The notes under the pieces are model-generated. The model made no database searches, was not told the origin of the DNA, and was given only the letters and a program-made list of their open reading frames with translations. A stretch of 64,000 nt of DNA from Nepenthes gracilis (taxonomy: Eukaryota; Streptophyta; Magnoliopsida; Caryophyllales; Nepenthaceae), in assembly GCA_033239525.1 (NCBI GenBank), contig BSYO01000031.1:744001-808000 (forward strand), in the 5' to 3' direction. This document shows, piece by piece, positions 1-11,339 of this stretch (the stretch's first letter is position 1; each line of letters starts with the position of its first letter). The position numbers and the translations under genes are program-made.

Positions 1-1287
1 GGCGTGCCGACTGCGACGGAGACTGCCGCGTATGCATGGCTGACCGCGGCCATACAGAAGAATCCCGATGAATTTAGAAGGGACTTCTTGGTTTCCCGGG
101 AGGAGACCGAGAAGGTCGAGTGGGGCCCACCGTCACCGGTCCAGAAGCCACACCCTGCAGTTACAATATCTAAGCCTGACGACTCGAGGAAGTTGCTCAT
201 CCACCCAGTGTCTTCGGAGGAAGCTGCTGCGAGGGCGACTGCCACGCCCTCATCTTCCTCCTCTCAGATTGACCTTGTGGCTGCCGGGATTTGCGGTGGT
301 CCTGGCAATACTTCCGGAGCGGAGAAGTCCGTTGAGGACAGGCCGGTGGGTGCCGGAGGAGTTATCTTGGCCCAACCTGCCGTGAAGGTGGTTCCAGGTG
401 CTGCCTGGATGGGATCAGCGGAGGAGCCAGCTCGCGACGCGCCTGAAGGCTCGCGGGTTTATATTGTGGAGCCGCCGACGAGGGCTGCTCCTCCAGCAGC
501 TGCCCCTAGGGCAGCCAGGAAGAAGACACCCGCCGCGAGTACTCCAGCGACTGCAGTGGAGGAGCCCGCCGCTGCCGTTGAGGATGATGAGTCTTTGGAT
601 CGTATTTTGGATGAGGCAGCGGTGTGTTCAGCGCGAGAGGATGTTCCCGGCTCGACACCTCCGGTTCCGCCTTCGGCTGGTCCTGGCCTGGAGTCCAGAC
701 CTGTGAGGTCCCATTGGAAGACCTACGAGGTATAACCTCTGCAACTGCTTCCTTGTATTTTTTCCTTATGTTTATAAGCTCACGCTTTGTTCTGGTCCTG
801 TGCAGCCAAGAAGAGTGGCCTTAGTCGTCTCCCGGGAAATAGAACAGCGCGATCGCATTATTGCGGAGCGGGAGGCTGAGATAGCCTGGCTAGACGCCAG
901 CTGGCCGCCTCAGGAGGAGAGCTACGCGAGCAGACTGCCGCTCTTGAGGCTGTCGTGGCGGGCTTAGAGGCAGAGATCGCTGCACTGAAGGCGGAGGTCG
1001 CCCGATCAAAGGAAGAGGAAGATCGGCTTAAGACGAACAACAAACGCCTTTCGGATAGAGTCGCCGTTGTAGAGAGCGAGTTGGATACTCGGATGAGCCT
1101 CCACGAGGTCGGGGGCGCACTGCATGCCCTAGTACATTGGAGGCTCAATATTGGACGTCGCATCGCGCGGTTGGTTGTTCCTGACTTCCCTGTAGAGCTT
1201 ATAAATCAACGGAATCGCGCGGCGCTGCGCAAGGAAGACTTGCAGGGAGAGCCCCGAGACAGCCAGGGTGGTCCGCCGGCCTCGTAG
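1..1287 (+). pseudogene. E1 antisense ORF A (aORF-A), 3' portion, spliced, one frameshift
   Basis: The frame is open from the window edge to 729 and includes FRRDFLVSREE and an Ala/Pro/Glu-rich linker. At 730-805 is a 76-bp intron, with donor GAG|GTATAA and acceptor TGTGCAG|CC, phase 0. The downstream exon encodes a coiled coil (EIEQRDRIIAEREAEIAWL, then after a frameshift near 895, LEAEIAALKAEVARSKEEED). It ends with the C-terminal module IGRRIARLVVPDFPVELIN and a TAG at 1285-1287. The same plan recurs in E3, E4 and E7. The N-terminus is outside the window. Function is unknown; related antisense ORFs are known from Tat elements as putative gypsy-type transposon proteins (Pfam PF04195-like), without a demonstrated role. 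Confidence 0.75.
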
Positions 1288-1833
1288 CCCTTTGTATCCA
1301 CTTTTGTTTTTTGGACCGTACGTAAATTGCACCATACTTTGTGAGCAATAAAATGGATGATCTTTTAGTTCAGTGTCCATTGCCTTTTACCGCTTTGTGT
1401 TTATTGCTTGCGTGAGTTGCTGTTTTGGGCGGCCAAGTTGGTTGGTCAGCAACTGTTGCTTGGTTGTCTGAGGAGCTTAGCCCCCAGGCTTGGCAGGTGG
1501 TCGCATCAACCACCCCCGCGATGCTGCCCAAGCGGGAACTTGGGCGGTTAGTGTTAGAGAAGGAGCGCTTCCCGTTATTGTTTGATTACGCCATCCCTCC
1601 ATAGAGAAAGTTGGCGCGTGGGGTAGCCAACATGGTTGGCTAGCTGCTTAAGGAGTGAGATCCTCAAGTCAGGCAGGCGGTTGTAAGAACCAGCCTGGTG
1701 GCGCCGTTCAAGTGAGGACTTGGGCTGCCAATGTTGGAGAAGAAATGCTTCTCCCTTCGACCGTCGTTGACTGACGTTGCTGCTCCCCGAAAAGAGGTCA
1801 TCGCGTGTGTCATTTTTGCCCCCTAAGGTTTTT
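1288..1833 (+). other. 3' flank of E1 aORF-A with poly(A) signal
   Basis: Non-coding. An AATAAA at 1347-1352 lies 60 bp after the aORF stop, on the plus strand, as expected for a separate antisense transcript. The rest shows no convincing gene. E7 has AATAAA at the matching place (62244-62249). Confidence 0.5.
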
Positions 1834-2087
1834 AGACCGCTATGGGCCACTTGGATGACCAAGGTTTAGTACGACCGCTATTGGGCCGCTCGGATGACCA
1901 AGGTTTCAGACCGCTCATGGGCCACCTAGATGACTAGGGTTTAAGACCGCTCATGGGCCACCTAGATGACTAGGGTTTAAGACCGCTATGGGCCACCTGG
2001 ATGACCAGGGTTTCAAACCGCTATGGGCCACCTGGATGACCAGGGTTTCAGACCACTTTTTGGGCCACCTAGATGACTAGGGTTTAA
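1834..2087. repeat. E1 tandem array, about seven 35-36 bp units
   Basis: Units follow the pattern GACCGCTCATGGGCCACCTA then GATGACTAGGGTTTAA. Two adjacent units (1909-1944 and 1945-1980) are identical and the others differ at a few bases. The array sits between the aORF 3' end and the pol 3' end. Arrays with the same GGGCCACNTGGATGACC core occupy this position in E2, E3, E4 and E7. Confidence 0.85.
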
Positions 2088-2103
2088 CGAGAGGGTGAAG
2101 ACC

Positions 2104-2130
2104 CTCCCGACTTAGGGGCAGTCTAGGTCG
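2104..2130 (-). promoter_or_regulatory. Conserved CTTAGGGGCA block next to pol 3' end
   Basis: CCCGACTTAGGGGCAGTCTA is seen here. Near-identical blocks occur at 16228-16250, 26597-26625, 42244-42272 and 63789-63811, always between the tandem array and pol. It is non-coding, purine-rich and of unknown function. Confidence 0.6.
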
Positions 2131-2263
2131 GATGGATACCTGCAAGGCAAACACAATTCATAGGCCCTAAAATTCTACATGCTAAGTAAACTCTTATTTT
2201 TCCGAGGTAAAAACAAGCATACGAATGAATGCACAGGATCGAGTTAGGGCGTACCTGGGTTCC

Positions 2264-5200
2264 CTATTGGAAGTAGCGCTTCAGGTGGGTCGCGTTCCAT
2301 GTTCGTGGGACCAACTTCCCGTCCTGGTTCCGGAGCTTGTACGCCCCATTGCGCAGGACAGCGGAGACAAGAAAAGGTCCCTCCCAGTTGGGAGAGAGCT
2401 TGTTCCGGCCGGCCAGCTTGCCTGTGGCCTCGATGCTTCGCAGGACCAAGTCCCCAACGTTGAACTGCAGGGCCTTCACTTTCTTATTGTAGTACCGGGC
2501 AACTCGGTGTTGGTATGCTGCTGTCCGTACTCTAGCCGCGTCACGGGCTTCCTCCAACAAGTCCAAGTGCTCCCTGATTTTCTGGGAGTTTGTCTGTGGG
2601 TCGAAGGACTCCACCCTGAGACTTGGGAGCCCGATTTCGACCAGGATTACCGCTTCAGTCTCGTAACAGAGGCTGAAGGGTGTCTCGCGTGTTGATTCTT
2701 TCGGGGTTGTGCGATAAGACCATAGGACGGCTGGGAGCTCGTCAGCCCAGGAGCCCCCGGCGTCCTCCAATCTAGTCTTTAACCCGTGGAGTAGCATACG
2801 GTTTGTGACCTCCACCTGCCCGTTGGCCTGGGGGTATGCTACAGAAGTGTGGACCAGCTTGATTCCAAGGCTGGTACAATACTTGGTGAAGCTTTCCCCG
2901 AAAACTGGGTCCCGTTGTCGGTTACCACGACCTCAGGGACGCCGTATCTGCAGACAATGCCCTGGCGTCCAGAGCATTGTGTTCTGTGATTTTTGCGAGC
3001 GGGGAAGCCTCGACCCATTTAGTGAAGTAGTCGATGCCTGCTATGACGAATTTCCTTTGTCCCGCGGCAACGGGGAACGGGCCGAGAATGTCAAGCCCCC
3101 ATTGCGCGAAGGGCCACGGGGCCTGAAGGGACTTCAGGTCCGCGGACGGTTGGTGGTGGAGGTTGCCATGAAACTGGCAGCTTTCACATTTCTTTACAAA
3201 CTCAAGCGCGTCCTTTTTCATTGAGGGCCAGTAGTAGCCCTGCCGCATGACTTTGAAGGCCAGGTTCTTCCCGCCTACGTGCGATCCACAGATCCCAAGG
3301 TGAACTTCGCGGCCGCGTAGTCCCGCCTCCTCTGGGGATAGAAAGGCGGAGATACGGAGTTGAGTATCCGCGGCGATATAGCCGCCCATCAACTACCGTG
3401 TACCAGCCGGCTGTCTTTTTAATCCGCTTGGCCTTTTCAGCGTCCTCCGGGAGCGATCCGTCGGCCAGGTATCTAAGGTAAGGAGTCATCCAGTTTTCCG
3501 TCTCTGAAATCTGCATGGCCTCCTGTTTCTCTATGCTAGGAGCGTTCAGGACCTCCTGCATGTCCCTCGAATACTGTTCCGGGTTCTGGGCAGCTGCTGC
3601 TCTAGCCAGCCGGTCTGCCTTCCAATTTTCTGTTCGAGGAACGTGAACCAGGGTCAGCTTGTCGAAGCCCTGGATGGCCTCCTTTGCCTTTGCCAGGTAC
3701 CTGGCCAAGGAAGGGTTGTTTGCCTCGAAGCCCCAATTGACCTGGTTGACGATTAATTCGAGTCGCTGTGGGATCGCCAACCTCTTCGCGAGCACTCCTT
3801 TGCCAATCGCAAGCCGCCTAGTAGGGCTCAGTACTCGGCCGGCGTTGTTGGTATTTGGGAAATCAAGTTTTAGGGAGTACTTGATCTCGTATCCATCAGG
3901 GGTCGTCAGGATCACTCCTGCCCCATTGCCGCTGTCTGTGGACGATCCATCCACGTGGAGCGCCCATACTGGGGCCCCACCGGGCTGTTCTTCGTTTTCG
4001 TTGGGCTGTTCTTCTCGGATTGGGGTCGTGGTCTCGACGATGAAGTCAGCCAGAGCCTGTGCCTTTATGGCGGGTCTGGGCCTGAACTCGATGTCGAACT
4101 CGCCCAATTCAATCGCCCATTTTACCAATCGCCCCGAAACGTCGGGCTTTTGGAGTATGCCTTTCAGTGGCTGGTCCGTAAGGACCACTATGCGATGCGC
4201 CTGAAAGTATGGCCTCAACTTTCGCGCTGCGAAGATAAGGGCCAGCGCCATTTTTTCAGCGCGCGGGTAGCGAGTTTCTGGGTCGGTCAGCGTTTTGCTC
4301 ACGTAGTAGACCGGTTGTTGGATATCGGACTCCTGGCGCACGAAGACAGAGCTGAGGGATGCCTCCGATACTGCCAAGTAAAGGTACAGCTCCTCTCCGT
4401 CTTTGGGTGACGCCAACAACGGTGGGCTGGCCAGATACCGCTTCAACTCATCGAAGGCGGTCTGGCAGTCAACCGTCCATTGGAATCCGTTAGACTTTGT
4501 TCCTCTCAAGGCTTTAAAGAAGGGCTGGTATTTGTCTCCAGACTTCGCGAGGAAGCGGGACAAAGCAGCCAGCCGCCCAGTCAATCGCTGGACGTCTTTT
4601 ACGTTTCTCGGGGGAGCCATGTCAGCCAGGGCCTTAATCTTTTCTGGGTTTGCCTCGATCCCTCGCTGAGAGACGATGAAACCCAAGAACTTCCCTGAGG
4701 TTACCCCGAAAACACACTTGGCTGGATTTAACTTCATTTGGTGCTGGCGGAGCACCCCAAATGACTCCTCCAGGTCACGTACGTGGTCGCCCGTGACTCT
4801 GCTCTTGACGAGCATGTCGTCGACGTAGACCTCCATGTTGCGACCGATTTGCTTTTCGAACATCTTGTTCACCAGGTGCTGATAAGTGGCTCCAACGTTC
4901 TTTAACCCGAAGGGCATGACCCTATAGCAATAGGTGCCCTGGTCCGTCATGAACGAGGTATGCTCCTCGTCTTCTGGACTCATTCTGATTTGGTTGTAGC
5001 CCGAGTAAGCGTCCATGAAGCTTAGCAGCTCGTGCCCTGCCGTGGAGTCAACCAACAGGTCAATCCGGGGCAAGGGAAAGCTGTCTTTTGGACAAGCCTT
5101 GTTGACGTCGGTAAAATCGACGCACATTCGCCATTTTCCGTTGCTCTTCTTAACCAGGACGACGTTTGAGAGCCAGTCCGGGTACTGGACGTCCCTAATG

Positions 5201-6060
5201 AAGCCTGCGTCCAGCAACTTCTTCACCTCCTCTCGGATGGCGATTAGTTTTTCGACGGAGTGGTTCCTCCGTTTCTGCCTGACCGGCTTGCGGTCTGGAT
5301 CAAGGCCCAGTTTGTGGACCATCACTTCAGCTGAAATCCCAGGCATGTCCGCGGGAGTCCAGGCAAAAAGGTCCGCGTTCCTTCGTAAAGACGTGATCAG
5401 TTCATCGCGCAGTGGCCCGGTGAGTAAGCCACCAATCTGGACGCACTTGTCCGGTTCCCCTGGGTCCAGTGGGACCAGATCCGTGGCTTTACCGGGCTGC
5501 GCTTGTTGCAAGGTGGTCTCGTCTCGGTGATCGAGTTCTCCCGCCATGTTAGTTCTGCCGTCAGGGGCAATCTGGGCCATGTAGCAGGTCCGCCCGATGA
5601 CCTGATCTCCCAGAACTTCTCCGACGCCGTAGGGCGTTGGGAATTTCATTTTAAGATGTGGAATTGACGTGATTGCCCCAAACGCTGTTAGGCACGGCCT
5701 GCCCAGTATGGCGTTGTAAACAGAGGGCAGGTCAACCACTAGGAAGGTTAGCATGCAACTTGCTGTTTTTGGGTAAGTGCCCAGGGTGACCTCCAGTTGG
5801 ATTGTCCCTTGAACAGGCACCGGTTCATTATCAAGGCCGTATAAAGGTCCTTCAGCAGGTTTTAGTTGATTCTTTCTTAGGCCTAGTCTAAAGAACGCGT
5901 CCAAGTAGAGCAAATCTTTAGAGCTTCCATTATCGATAAAGACTCGCTTCAGCTGGTAGTCCGACGTACCATCTGAAACGAGTGCCGAGATTACAAGGGG
6001 GTCAACATGGGGGGAGATTACATGGTTCGAGTCACAATCACTAAAGCTAATGATGTTGTC
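2264..6060 (-). pseudogene. pol: E1 pol (protease, RT, two RNase H regions, integrase), frameshifted
   Basis: The protease region (about 6060-5600) has VFIDNGSSKDLLYL. It is followed by a long uninterrupted frame at 5913-3202. That frame holds reverse transcriptase with an intact YVDD (near 4820), the first RNase H, and a second plant-type RNase H starting ALHVDGSSTDSGNGAG (near 3960). The integrase zinc finger HLGICGSHVG...KKCESCQ lies at 3392-3150, followed by GLDILGPFPVAAGQ and GIDYFTKWVEA. The C-terminal region (2815-2264) has ETPFSLCYETEAVI and NWEGPFLV. Breaks: a frameshift near 3335 separates RNase H from integrase, another near 2900 splits the integrase core, and a local double shift in the second RNase H replaces the usual NNEAEYEAL motif. 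It copied the element and integrated it when functional; this copy cannot make a complete polyprotein. Confidence 0.92.
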
Positions 6061-7715
6061 TTAAAGGCGTTGCTTCTTCCTCCCACCGCTGCCCCTTGTT
6101 GTCATCTGGGCCCCTAGCGGAGTCGGGCGTTGATCATGTTGACCACCCCCGCCGCAATCTCTGTTCGGGAGGCGTTCGCTCCTACCCTTCTTCGTTGGCC
6201 GCTCCCGAGTTCTCCCAGGCCCCTTGACAAACCGGGTGAGGTGTCCTCCGTGGATCAAGTCCTCAATTTCCTTCTCGCAGCGCTTTACGTCTCTTGATTG
6301 AATGGCCCGCAGAGCGGTGGAAGTCCAAGATTTTAGACTGATTTCCGGAGTCCTTCTTGAGCGTCTTTGCCACTTCAAAATTTTTCTCCGCGGATCCGCA
6401 TTAGAACATTAGAGCGTGTGTCGTCAAGGGTGTGAAGGTGGTGGGCCCGTAGTCTCTGCCTCGGGGGCCAAATTGTCTGTTGTTCTCGGGCGGGAGTGTT
6501 CCCGCCATTGTATTTTTCTTTTCCCTCTCCAGGGGAACGGCCGAGGTGAGGTCCGCCCTCTCGGGACGTTTTGCCTCGTTGGCCTCCTCGCCCGCTGCGT
6601 AGGCCCCGGGGTGATGGATTCGCCGCGGAAAGTCTCGAGGATTTTGTGGGCAAGGTGCTTGAAAAAGTCGCCGAAAGTCGTCCGCCGAGATGAAGCCGCC
6701 CAACTTCATCTCCTCGGTGATCTCGGGAATCCTCCCGGCTTCAGCCACGAAGCGATCAGAAGCGCCGTGGGTTCTCTCCCGGCTTCGTTTTATGTGGGAG
6801 AGGTGCCATGGCTGTTTCTCTTCCCGCCGGCCTTGATACATCGGGGCGGGGAAGAGGTCCGTGAGTTCACGGAAGGCTGCCGATCGTGCCGAAGGGGAGA
6901 TGGTGAAACCAGATTCTCGCGTCTCCCTTTGGGGTGAGTGGAAAGCAACGGCACATTGCCGAGTCCTCTAGCCCTTGTAGACTTAGATGGGTGCGGAAGT
7001 GATCCAGGTGGTCAAATCGGATCACCGCCCCATCGTATAAGTCAAGGGCGGCATTTTGAACTTGGACGGTAGAGGGCGGCTTAAGATTCGCAGCTGAAAG
7101 GCGACTGTCCAAGTCGATGGTGCCGCTGCTCGGGAACATGCGGTTCCAGATTTGATCCACTCGCGGGTCGGCACGAGTGGCGTTGGCTGATCTCTTGGAG
7201 TTGAGGAAATTTCACAACTCCGTCTTGTCCAAGCGGGTTCGGCAATCGGTCGATCACGCCGCCACTGGATGATCTGGCGATCCCGTGAGGCTCGCTCTCC
7301 GGATCGCGTGATGGTCATTTGCCCAAGAATATCGAGGATTTCTCCTTTCTGGGCTCTCTGTAGGAGACGTACTCCCGGAGCACTCCGTTGGCCTGTTCTG
7401 GCCAAGAGCGCGGGAGGACGCCGGAGCCGGATCGTCCCGGCTTTCGCGCAGCCTGGCGGCTTCTTCTTTCTCGGCCACCTTTTTTGGTGGCGGGAGCGGA
7501 TGACGGTTGGTGGAGCCACCGGCAGTTGTTGCTCCCTCAGGTGCCTGGCTTGATTGGAGCAGCGATTGTTAGCTCGCATCTCTTCCACCACCGATTGTCG
7601 AAAATAAGGTGGCGGGCTCCCACAGGCCCCGTTGACCAGGACATCGCCAGCATGGTCCCGGGTGGGGTTAACGATCTCTAGCCGGATCGCTAGCTCAGGC
7701 TCTCGTGTTCACCAT
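6061..7715 (-). pseudogene. gag: E1 gag, multiply frameshifted
   Basis: The start MVNTRA at 7715 matches the gag start of E3 and E4 (MVNTRAQ) but meets a TGA after six codons. Capsid pieces lie in different frames: DHLDHFRTHLSLQGL near 7000 and DARIWFHHLPFGTIGS near 6900. EITEEMKLGGFISADDF and NEAKRPER follow at 6750-6550, then a nucleic-acid-binding tail with HGGHLTRFVK near 6230. Gag forms the virus-like particle. The many shifts show this copy has been dead for some time. Confidence 0.85.
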
Positions 7716-7782
7716 TCAGAGGCGCAGAAGGTGACAGAGAGAGTTAGTGCGGGTTTTTTGTGGTAGGCTTTTTGTAAGCGAT

Positions 7783-7800
7783 TTCCACAGACGACGCCAA
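7783..7800 (-). other. E1 primer binding site
   Basis: Immediately inside the 5' LTR end (...GCATCA on the minus strand) is TTGGCGTCGTCTGTGGAA. It aligns with TTAGCGCCGTCTGTGGGA of E3 and TTTGCGCCGTCTGTGGGA of E4, so all three prime from the same tRNA. Which tRNA was not determined. Confidence 0.85.
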
Positions 7801-9072
7801 TGATGCGTACCTGGATCCGACTTCGAACGAATTCGGATTCTTGGAGGAGCTGATCCGGCTTCGTTCACCGAGTGCGAACCCTGCACACCACTAAAGCAAA
7901 CAAGATGTCAGCGTTCAAGGCGGGAATTAATCCCACCGAAAACACTCCGACGCTCAAGTTAATAAACAGCCTTCAATGGAAGGAACTGAAAGATAGAAAG
8001 AGCAATGAGAGAAAAGAGAAGAGTGAAGAGTGTTTAGTTTAGGATGTCGAAGGGAGCAGAGTCCTTCCTCGATCTCGGATGGTGGGAAGGCAGAGAACGC
8101 GTGTATCAACCCGTTCGTTGCCTCAAGTTCGATCGTGCTTGGGAATTTTGGGTTGGGACCGAGCTCGTGCGTTGGGAGTTTACTCAAAGGGAAACAGATC
8201 AATGCAGCTTTGTCTTTTTAGTTCTTGAAGAGAAGTGAAGAGTGTAAGATGCTTGGGAAGATCTCAGAAAAGCTCCCCTTTCTCTGTGGGGCGTGAGGGT
8301 TCTTATACACCTCACCATGTTGGATCCTTGGGCACCAAGGTGGTCGTTGTTTGGGCCACTGCACCGCTGGTCACTGTCGTGTGGATCGGGTCACCCGCCT
8401 GCCCGATTCTGCGTGATCGGCACGTTGTTGGGTGCCGTTTGTCATGCTTGGCTCCTCCCTCTGCGAGGAGTGGTTGGCCACCGCAGACGGGCAGGTGGCG
8501 TTAGTGTTGTGCAGGCCCATGCCCTCGTGGCTAGCCTTTCCGCCTCTTTGCGTGTCTCGGCAACCGCATTAAATGCGTTGCGGGTTTCCATTGCCCTTCT
8601 CCATCGTGGGTCTCTGTGGCCCTAGAACTCTTGGTCGGGCGAAGCGTGCGCATTGGTGGCCTTCATTTTGGACTATGGGCACAAGCGAGTCGAGCCCATT
8701 TTTCGTAGAAGGGCCAATTTTAGGGCCCAAGACGTAGAAGCGGACGGTCAACGCCTCGAGTTGACCGTCGGTGTCGGCCGCCCTCGTGAGAGCGGCGGAC
8801 GACCATCCCGATGGGCCGTGGGCCATAATGGAACAGCCCATCATCAATTCTGCAAAGCCTGCTGAGGCCCAACAAACCTGGCCAACGCCGAGTTGACCGA
8901 TTTTGGGGCTGGGCGTTAGCGCCGGGACGGTCAACGCCAACGTTGACCGTCCTTGGCGCCTTTCGATTACTGGGCCTATCTCCTTAGTGGGCCGTCAGTG
9001 AACGCTGACCGCGGCTTCCCAGAGCCTCCGTTGACTTCTCCTTGGGCCATCCCATTTTTGGTGTACCCATCA
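7801..9072 (-). repeat. E1 5' LTR (1,272 bp)
   Basis: On the minus strand it starts TGATGGGTACACC (9072) and ends GTACGCATCA (7801), with the primer site directly after. It holds a TATA-like GTATAAGAACCC near 8300. The U5 text ACTTGAGCGTCGGAGTGTTT is shared with the LTRs of E3 and E4. No gene is carried. Confidence 0.9.
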
Positions 9073-9414
9073 AAAGGTAGTTTTAATTTTTTTTAGCATT
9101 ACATGTAGATTCACAATAAAATTTACTTGACATAATTTTGTGGAAAAATCAAACTAAAAATTAAACATTTAGAATTTAGAATTTTTTGTAATATGATTGG
9201 TAAAAAATAAATTAAAAATATGAAAAAAAAAAAACAAGTTAAAAAAAAGGAGTAAACAATTGATTGGCTGCTGGCTGATTAGCCGACACAAACGACCCTC
9301 GCACAATATAGTAGATTGGCTGCTGGCGTGCCCGCCACTCATCTCAACGCCGGCTTCAGCAGTCAACTGTGAACTTCCGGAGAAACCCCCCAAAAATCCG
9401 AATCCGACATCGTC
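9073..9414 (+). other. 5' flank of left DUF247 copy
   Basis: AT-rich sequence followed by a short GC-richer region before the start codon. It mirrors 49342-50016 of the right arm except that it lacks the MITE; the empty MITE site ACACAAACG is at 9286-9294. No defined promoter motif was identified. Confidence 0.6.
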
Positions 9415-11265
9415 ATGGGAAGCAACTCAGTCGACCAAAACAACCATCACGAGGCAGTCGAAGTCTGCCAGTTGGACCGCCGTTGCTTAGACTCCCTCCA
9501 GCAAAAACTCTCCACGCCGCCGAGCCTGCTGAGCCAATCCGCCGGCCGCGTCACCTGCTCAATCTTCAGAGTGTTGGGTCTGGTCACTCCCTTGTGGGTA
9601 ACCCAACAAACTGTTCGTCATCGGAGGATTTCCGGAGAACAAATGATGGAGTTCATTTGTTGGAAACCGAGAATCAGGCCAACGGGGATGTTGACCGGGA
9701 GGAGTAAAAACGATCGGCCAATGGAGATTGACCGCCGGCGTTTAATCAATCCGGCCAACAGGAGGTTGGCCGTCTGGGGGCCGCAGAGCGCTGGCGACGG
9801 GCGACTTGACGGCAAAGAGAGAAGACGGTCAACAGGAGGTTAACCGGATGGGCAGCAGGAGCACTGTTGCATGGCGGAGTGCAGTAGAGGACGGTCAACG
9901 GAAAAGTTGACCGGTTGGGCAACGGAGCCTCTTGGAGACCGTGGAAGATGGCAGCTGGCAGAGGACATATGTCTTTCCAGGATTAGTCGACAGATTGGCA
10001 GTTGGGCTGCAGAGCACGCGTCTGCGCAGAGCAGAGCATGTGCCGTCTGCAGGGCATGGGCCTGCAGGAAGCTCGGGAATTGGTGATGACGTGGCACCTA
10101 TTATCTGACAGAAGACCAGCTGGGCAGATGGGATTAGGTGAAACCAGGACGTCTATATATGAGCACCAAGAGCTTCTGGAGGTGTGGGCCTGGAACTGGT
10201 CCAGAGCGGTGGTGGTCAAGTCCGGTAAAGGCCTTGAGAGCACCATGGGCGAGCATTCGCCGGGGCTTGTGTAGCCAGGGGCGCTGTGCGTCGGCCGCCA
10301 TGTGCGGGGGTGAAACGGCGGGCTGCCGTTTCACCAACACTTGTAAAATGTAGAGAGGAGTGCACCACCGGTGAGGGGGAAGAAAGAAAACAGAGAAAAA
10401 AGTGGAGAGTGTTTCCGTCTTACTCCGGTGAGGTTTTTTTCTTTGTTGTTTCGGGTGTGTAGCGGATACTCCATCGGGGGTTCAGAACCAATTTTACATA
10501 GTGGATTTATTAGTGACTATGTGTCCCGTGGTTTTCCTCTTCGGTTGGGAAGGTTTCCACGTAAAAAATGTTGTCATCATCCTTTGCTTATTCTACTAAA
10601 TGGCCATTGTCGATGACGGGGGTTCGGTTTTCCTTCTCACGGATTCGGTGGATCCGGTCTTCCGACCCCAACACAGAGTACCCCAAACCTTCGTCGACCT
10701 CAACGGCCAGGCGCTATACCATCCACACATCGTCTCGATCGGCCCCTTCCACCAAGGCAAGCCTCATCTCCAGATAATCCAAGAGCGCAAGTACCAGTAC
10801 CTCGCCCAATTGCTATCCCGTACAAATTTAACCCTCGAATACCTCTTCAATTCCATCCAGCACCTCCAGATGAAGGCCAGAGAATCGTATTCCGAGACGA
10901 TCCTACTCGACGCTCATGAGTTCGTTGAGTTGATGGTGGTCGACGGTTGTTTTGTGCTTGAGCTATTTCGGAAGGTTGCGAAATTGGTGAGATTTGCGAA
11001 CGATGATCCCATCGCCTCGATGTCGTGGATCTTCTCCTTCCTGCTGCGGGATCTCCTCCGGCTCGAGAATCAGCTCCCGTTCTTTGTCCTCCAGAGATTG
11101 TTCTAAGTTTCGAGATCAGAGGAAGAGAGAAACGGCCCGTCTCTGCAGACTCTGATCTTGACTTTCTTCAGCTACGCCGTCCAGAAGCTCGATGACGTCA
11201 CCGAGAAATTTCACAACCTGCAGTTACGTATGAATTTTGTTGCGTACCAGAATTTTAGAAAGTGA
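9415..11265 (+). pseudogene. DUF247 (UPF0481) gene, left copy, exon 1 - disrupted
   Basis: Starts MGSNSVDQNNHHEA at 9415 and reads to TCSIFRV. It is broken by a copia solo LTR (9572-10673) and resumes at PQTFVDLNGQA. Family landmarks follow: VSIGPFHQGKPHLQIIQERK, ELMVVDGCFVLELF, RDLLRLENQLPFFVLQRLF. A nonsense codon TAA (11103-11105) stands where the right copy has GAA. The frame then continues open to 11265, with LQTLILTFFSYAVQKLDDV. DUF247 proteins are plant membrane-anchored proteins of unknown biochemistry; some members are pollen self-incompatibility determinants in grasses. With the LTR and the stop, this copy cannot encode a full protein. Confidence 0.93.
9572..10673 (+). mobile_element. 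Ty1/copia-type solo LTR (1,102 bp) in DUF247 exon 1
   Basis: Starts TGTTGGGTCTGG and ends CCGACCCCAACA, flanked by a perfect 5-bp duplication CAGAG (9567-9571 and 10674-10678). The right arm shows the empty site at 49185-49189 (CTCTG, with AAGATT and GTACCCC flanks). It has a TATATAT at 10153-10159. Near the 3' end are phrases typical of copia LTRs (TCCCGTGGTTTTCCTCTTC, TTTCCACGTAAAAA). No internal region remains, so it is the product of LTR-LTR recombination. Confidence 0.93.
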
Positions 11266-11339
11266 TAAAGATTTTCAGGATGTGAGATAGTAAAATACGG
11301 AGGAATGAGCTCTATAATTCTCACATAATCAATAATAAG

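Larger units (their letters stand above)
1..9072 (-). mobile_element. E1: Tat-type Ty3/gypsy retrotransposon, minus orientation, 3' end outside window
   Basis: Order on the minus strand is 5' LTR (9072-7801), primer binding site, gag, protease-RT-RNase H-second RNase H-integrase, conserved block, tandem array, then an antisense ORF reading on the plus strand. The 3' LTR lies beyond base 1. Two RNase H-like regions plus an antisense ORF 3' of pol are the hallmarks of plant Tat-lineage elements. Coding regions carry frameshifts, so this copy is not autonomous. The element abuts the outer end of the left palindrome arm (first flanking bases AAAGG at 9073). The matching target duplication would be outside the window. 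Confidence 0.9.

Noticed and set aside
1909..2087. Telomere-like TAGGGTTT motifs in the E1 array
   Set aside because: They recur once per ~36-bp unit and are part of the array core, not head-to-tail TTTAGGG repeats.
3659..5530. Plus-strand frames inside E1 pol
   Set aside because: Reverse-complement shadows of the long pol frame.
8235..9000. Frames within the E1 LTR
   Set aside because: Inside a defined LTR; no match to a protein family.
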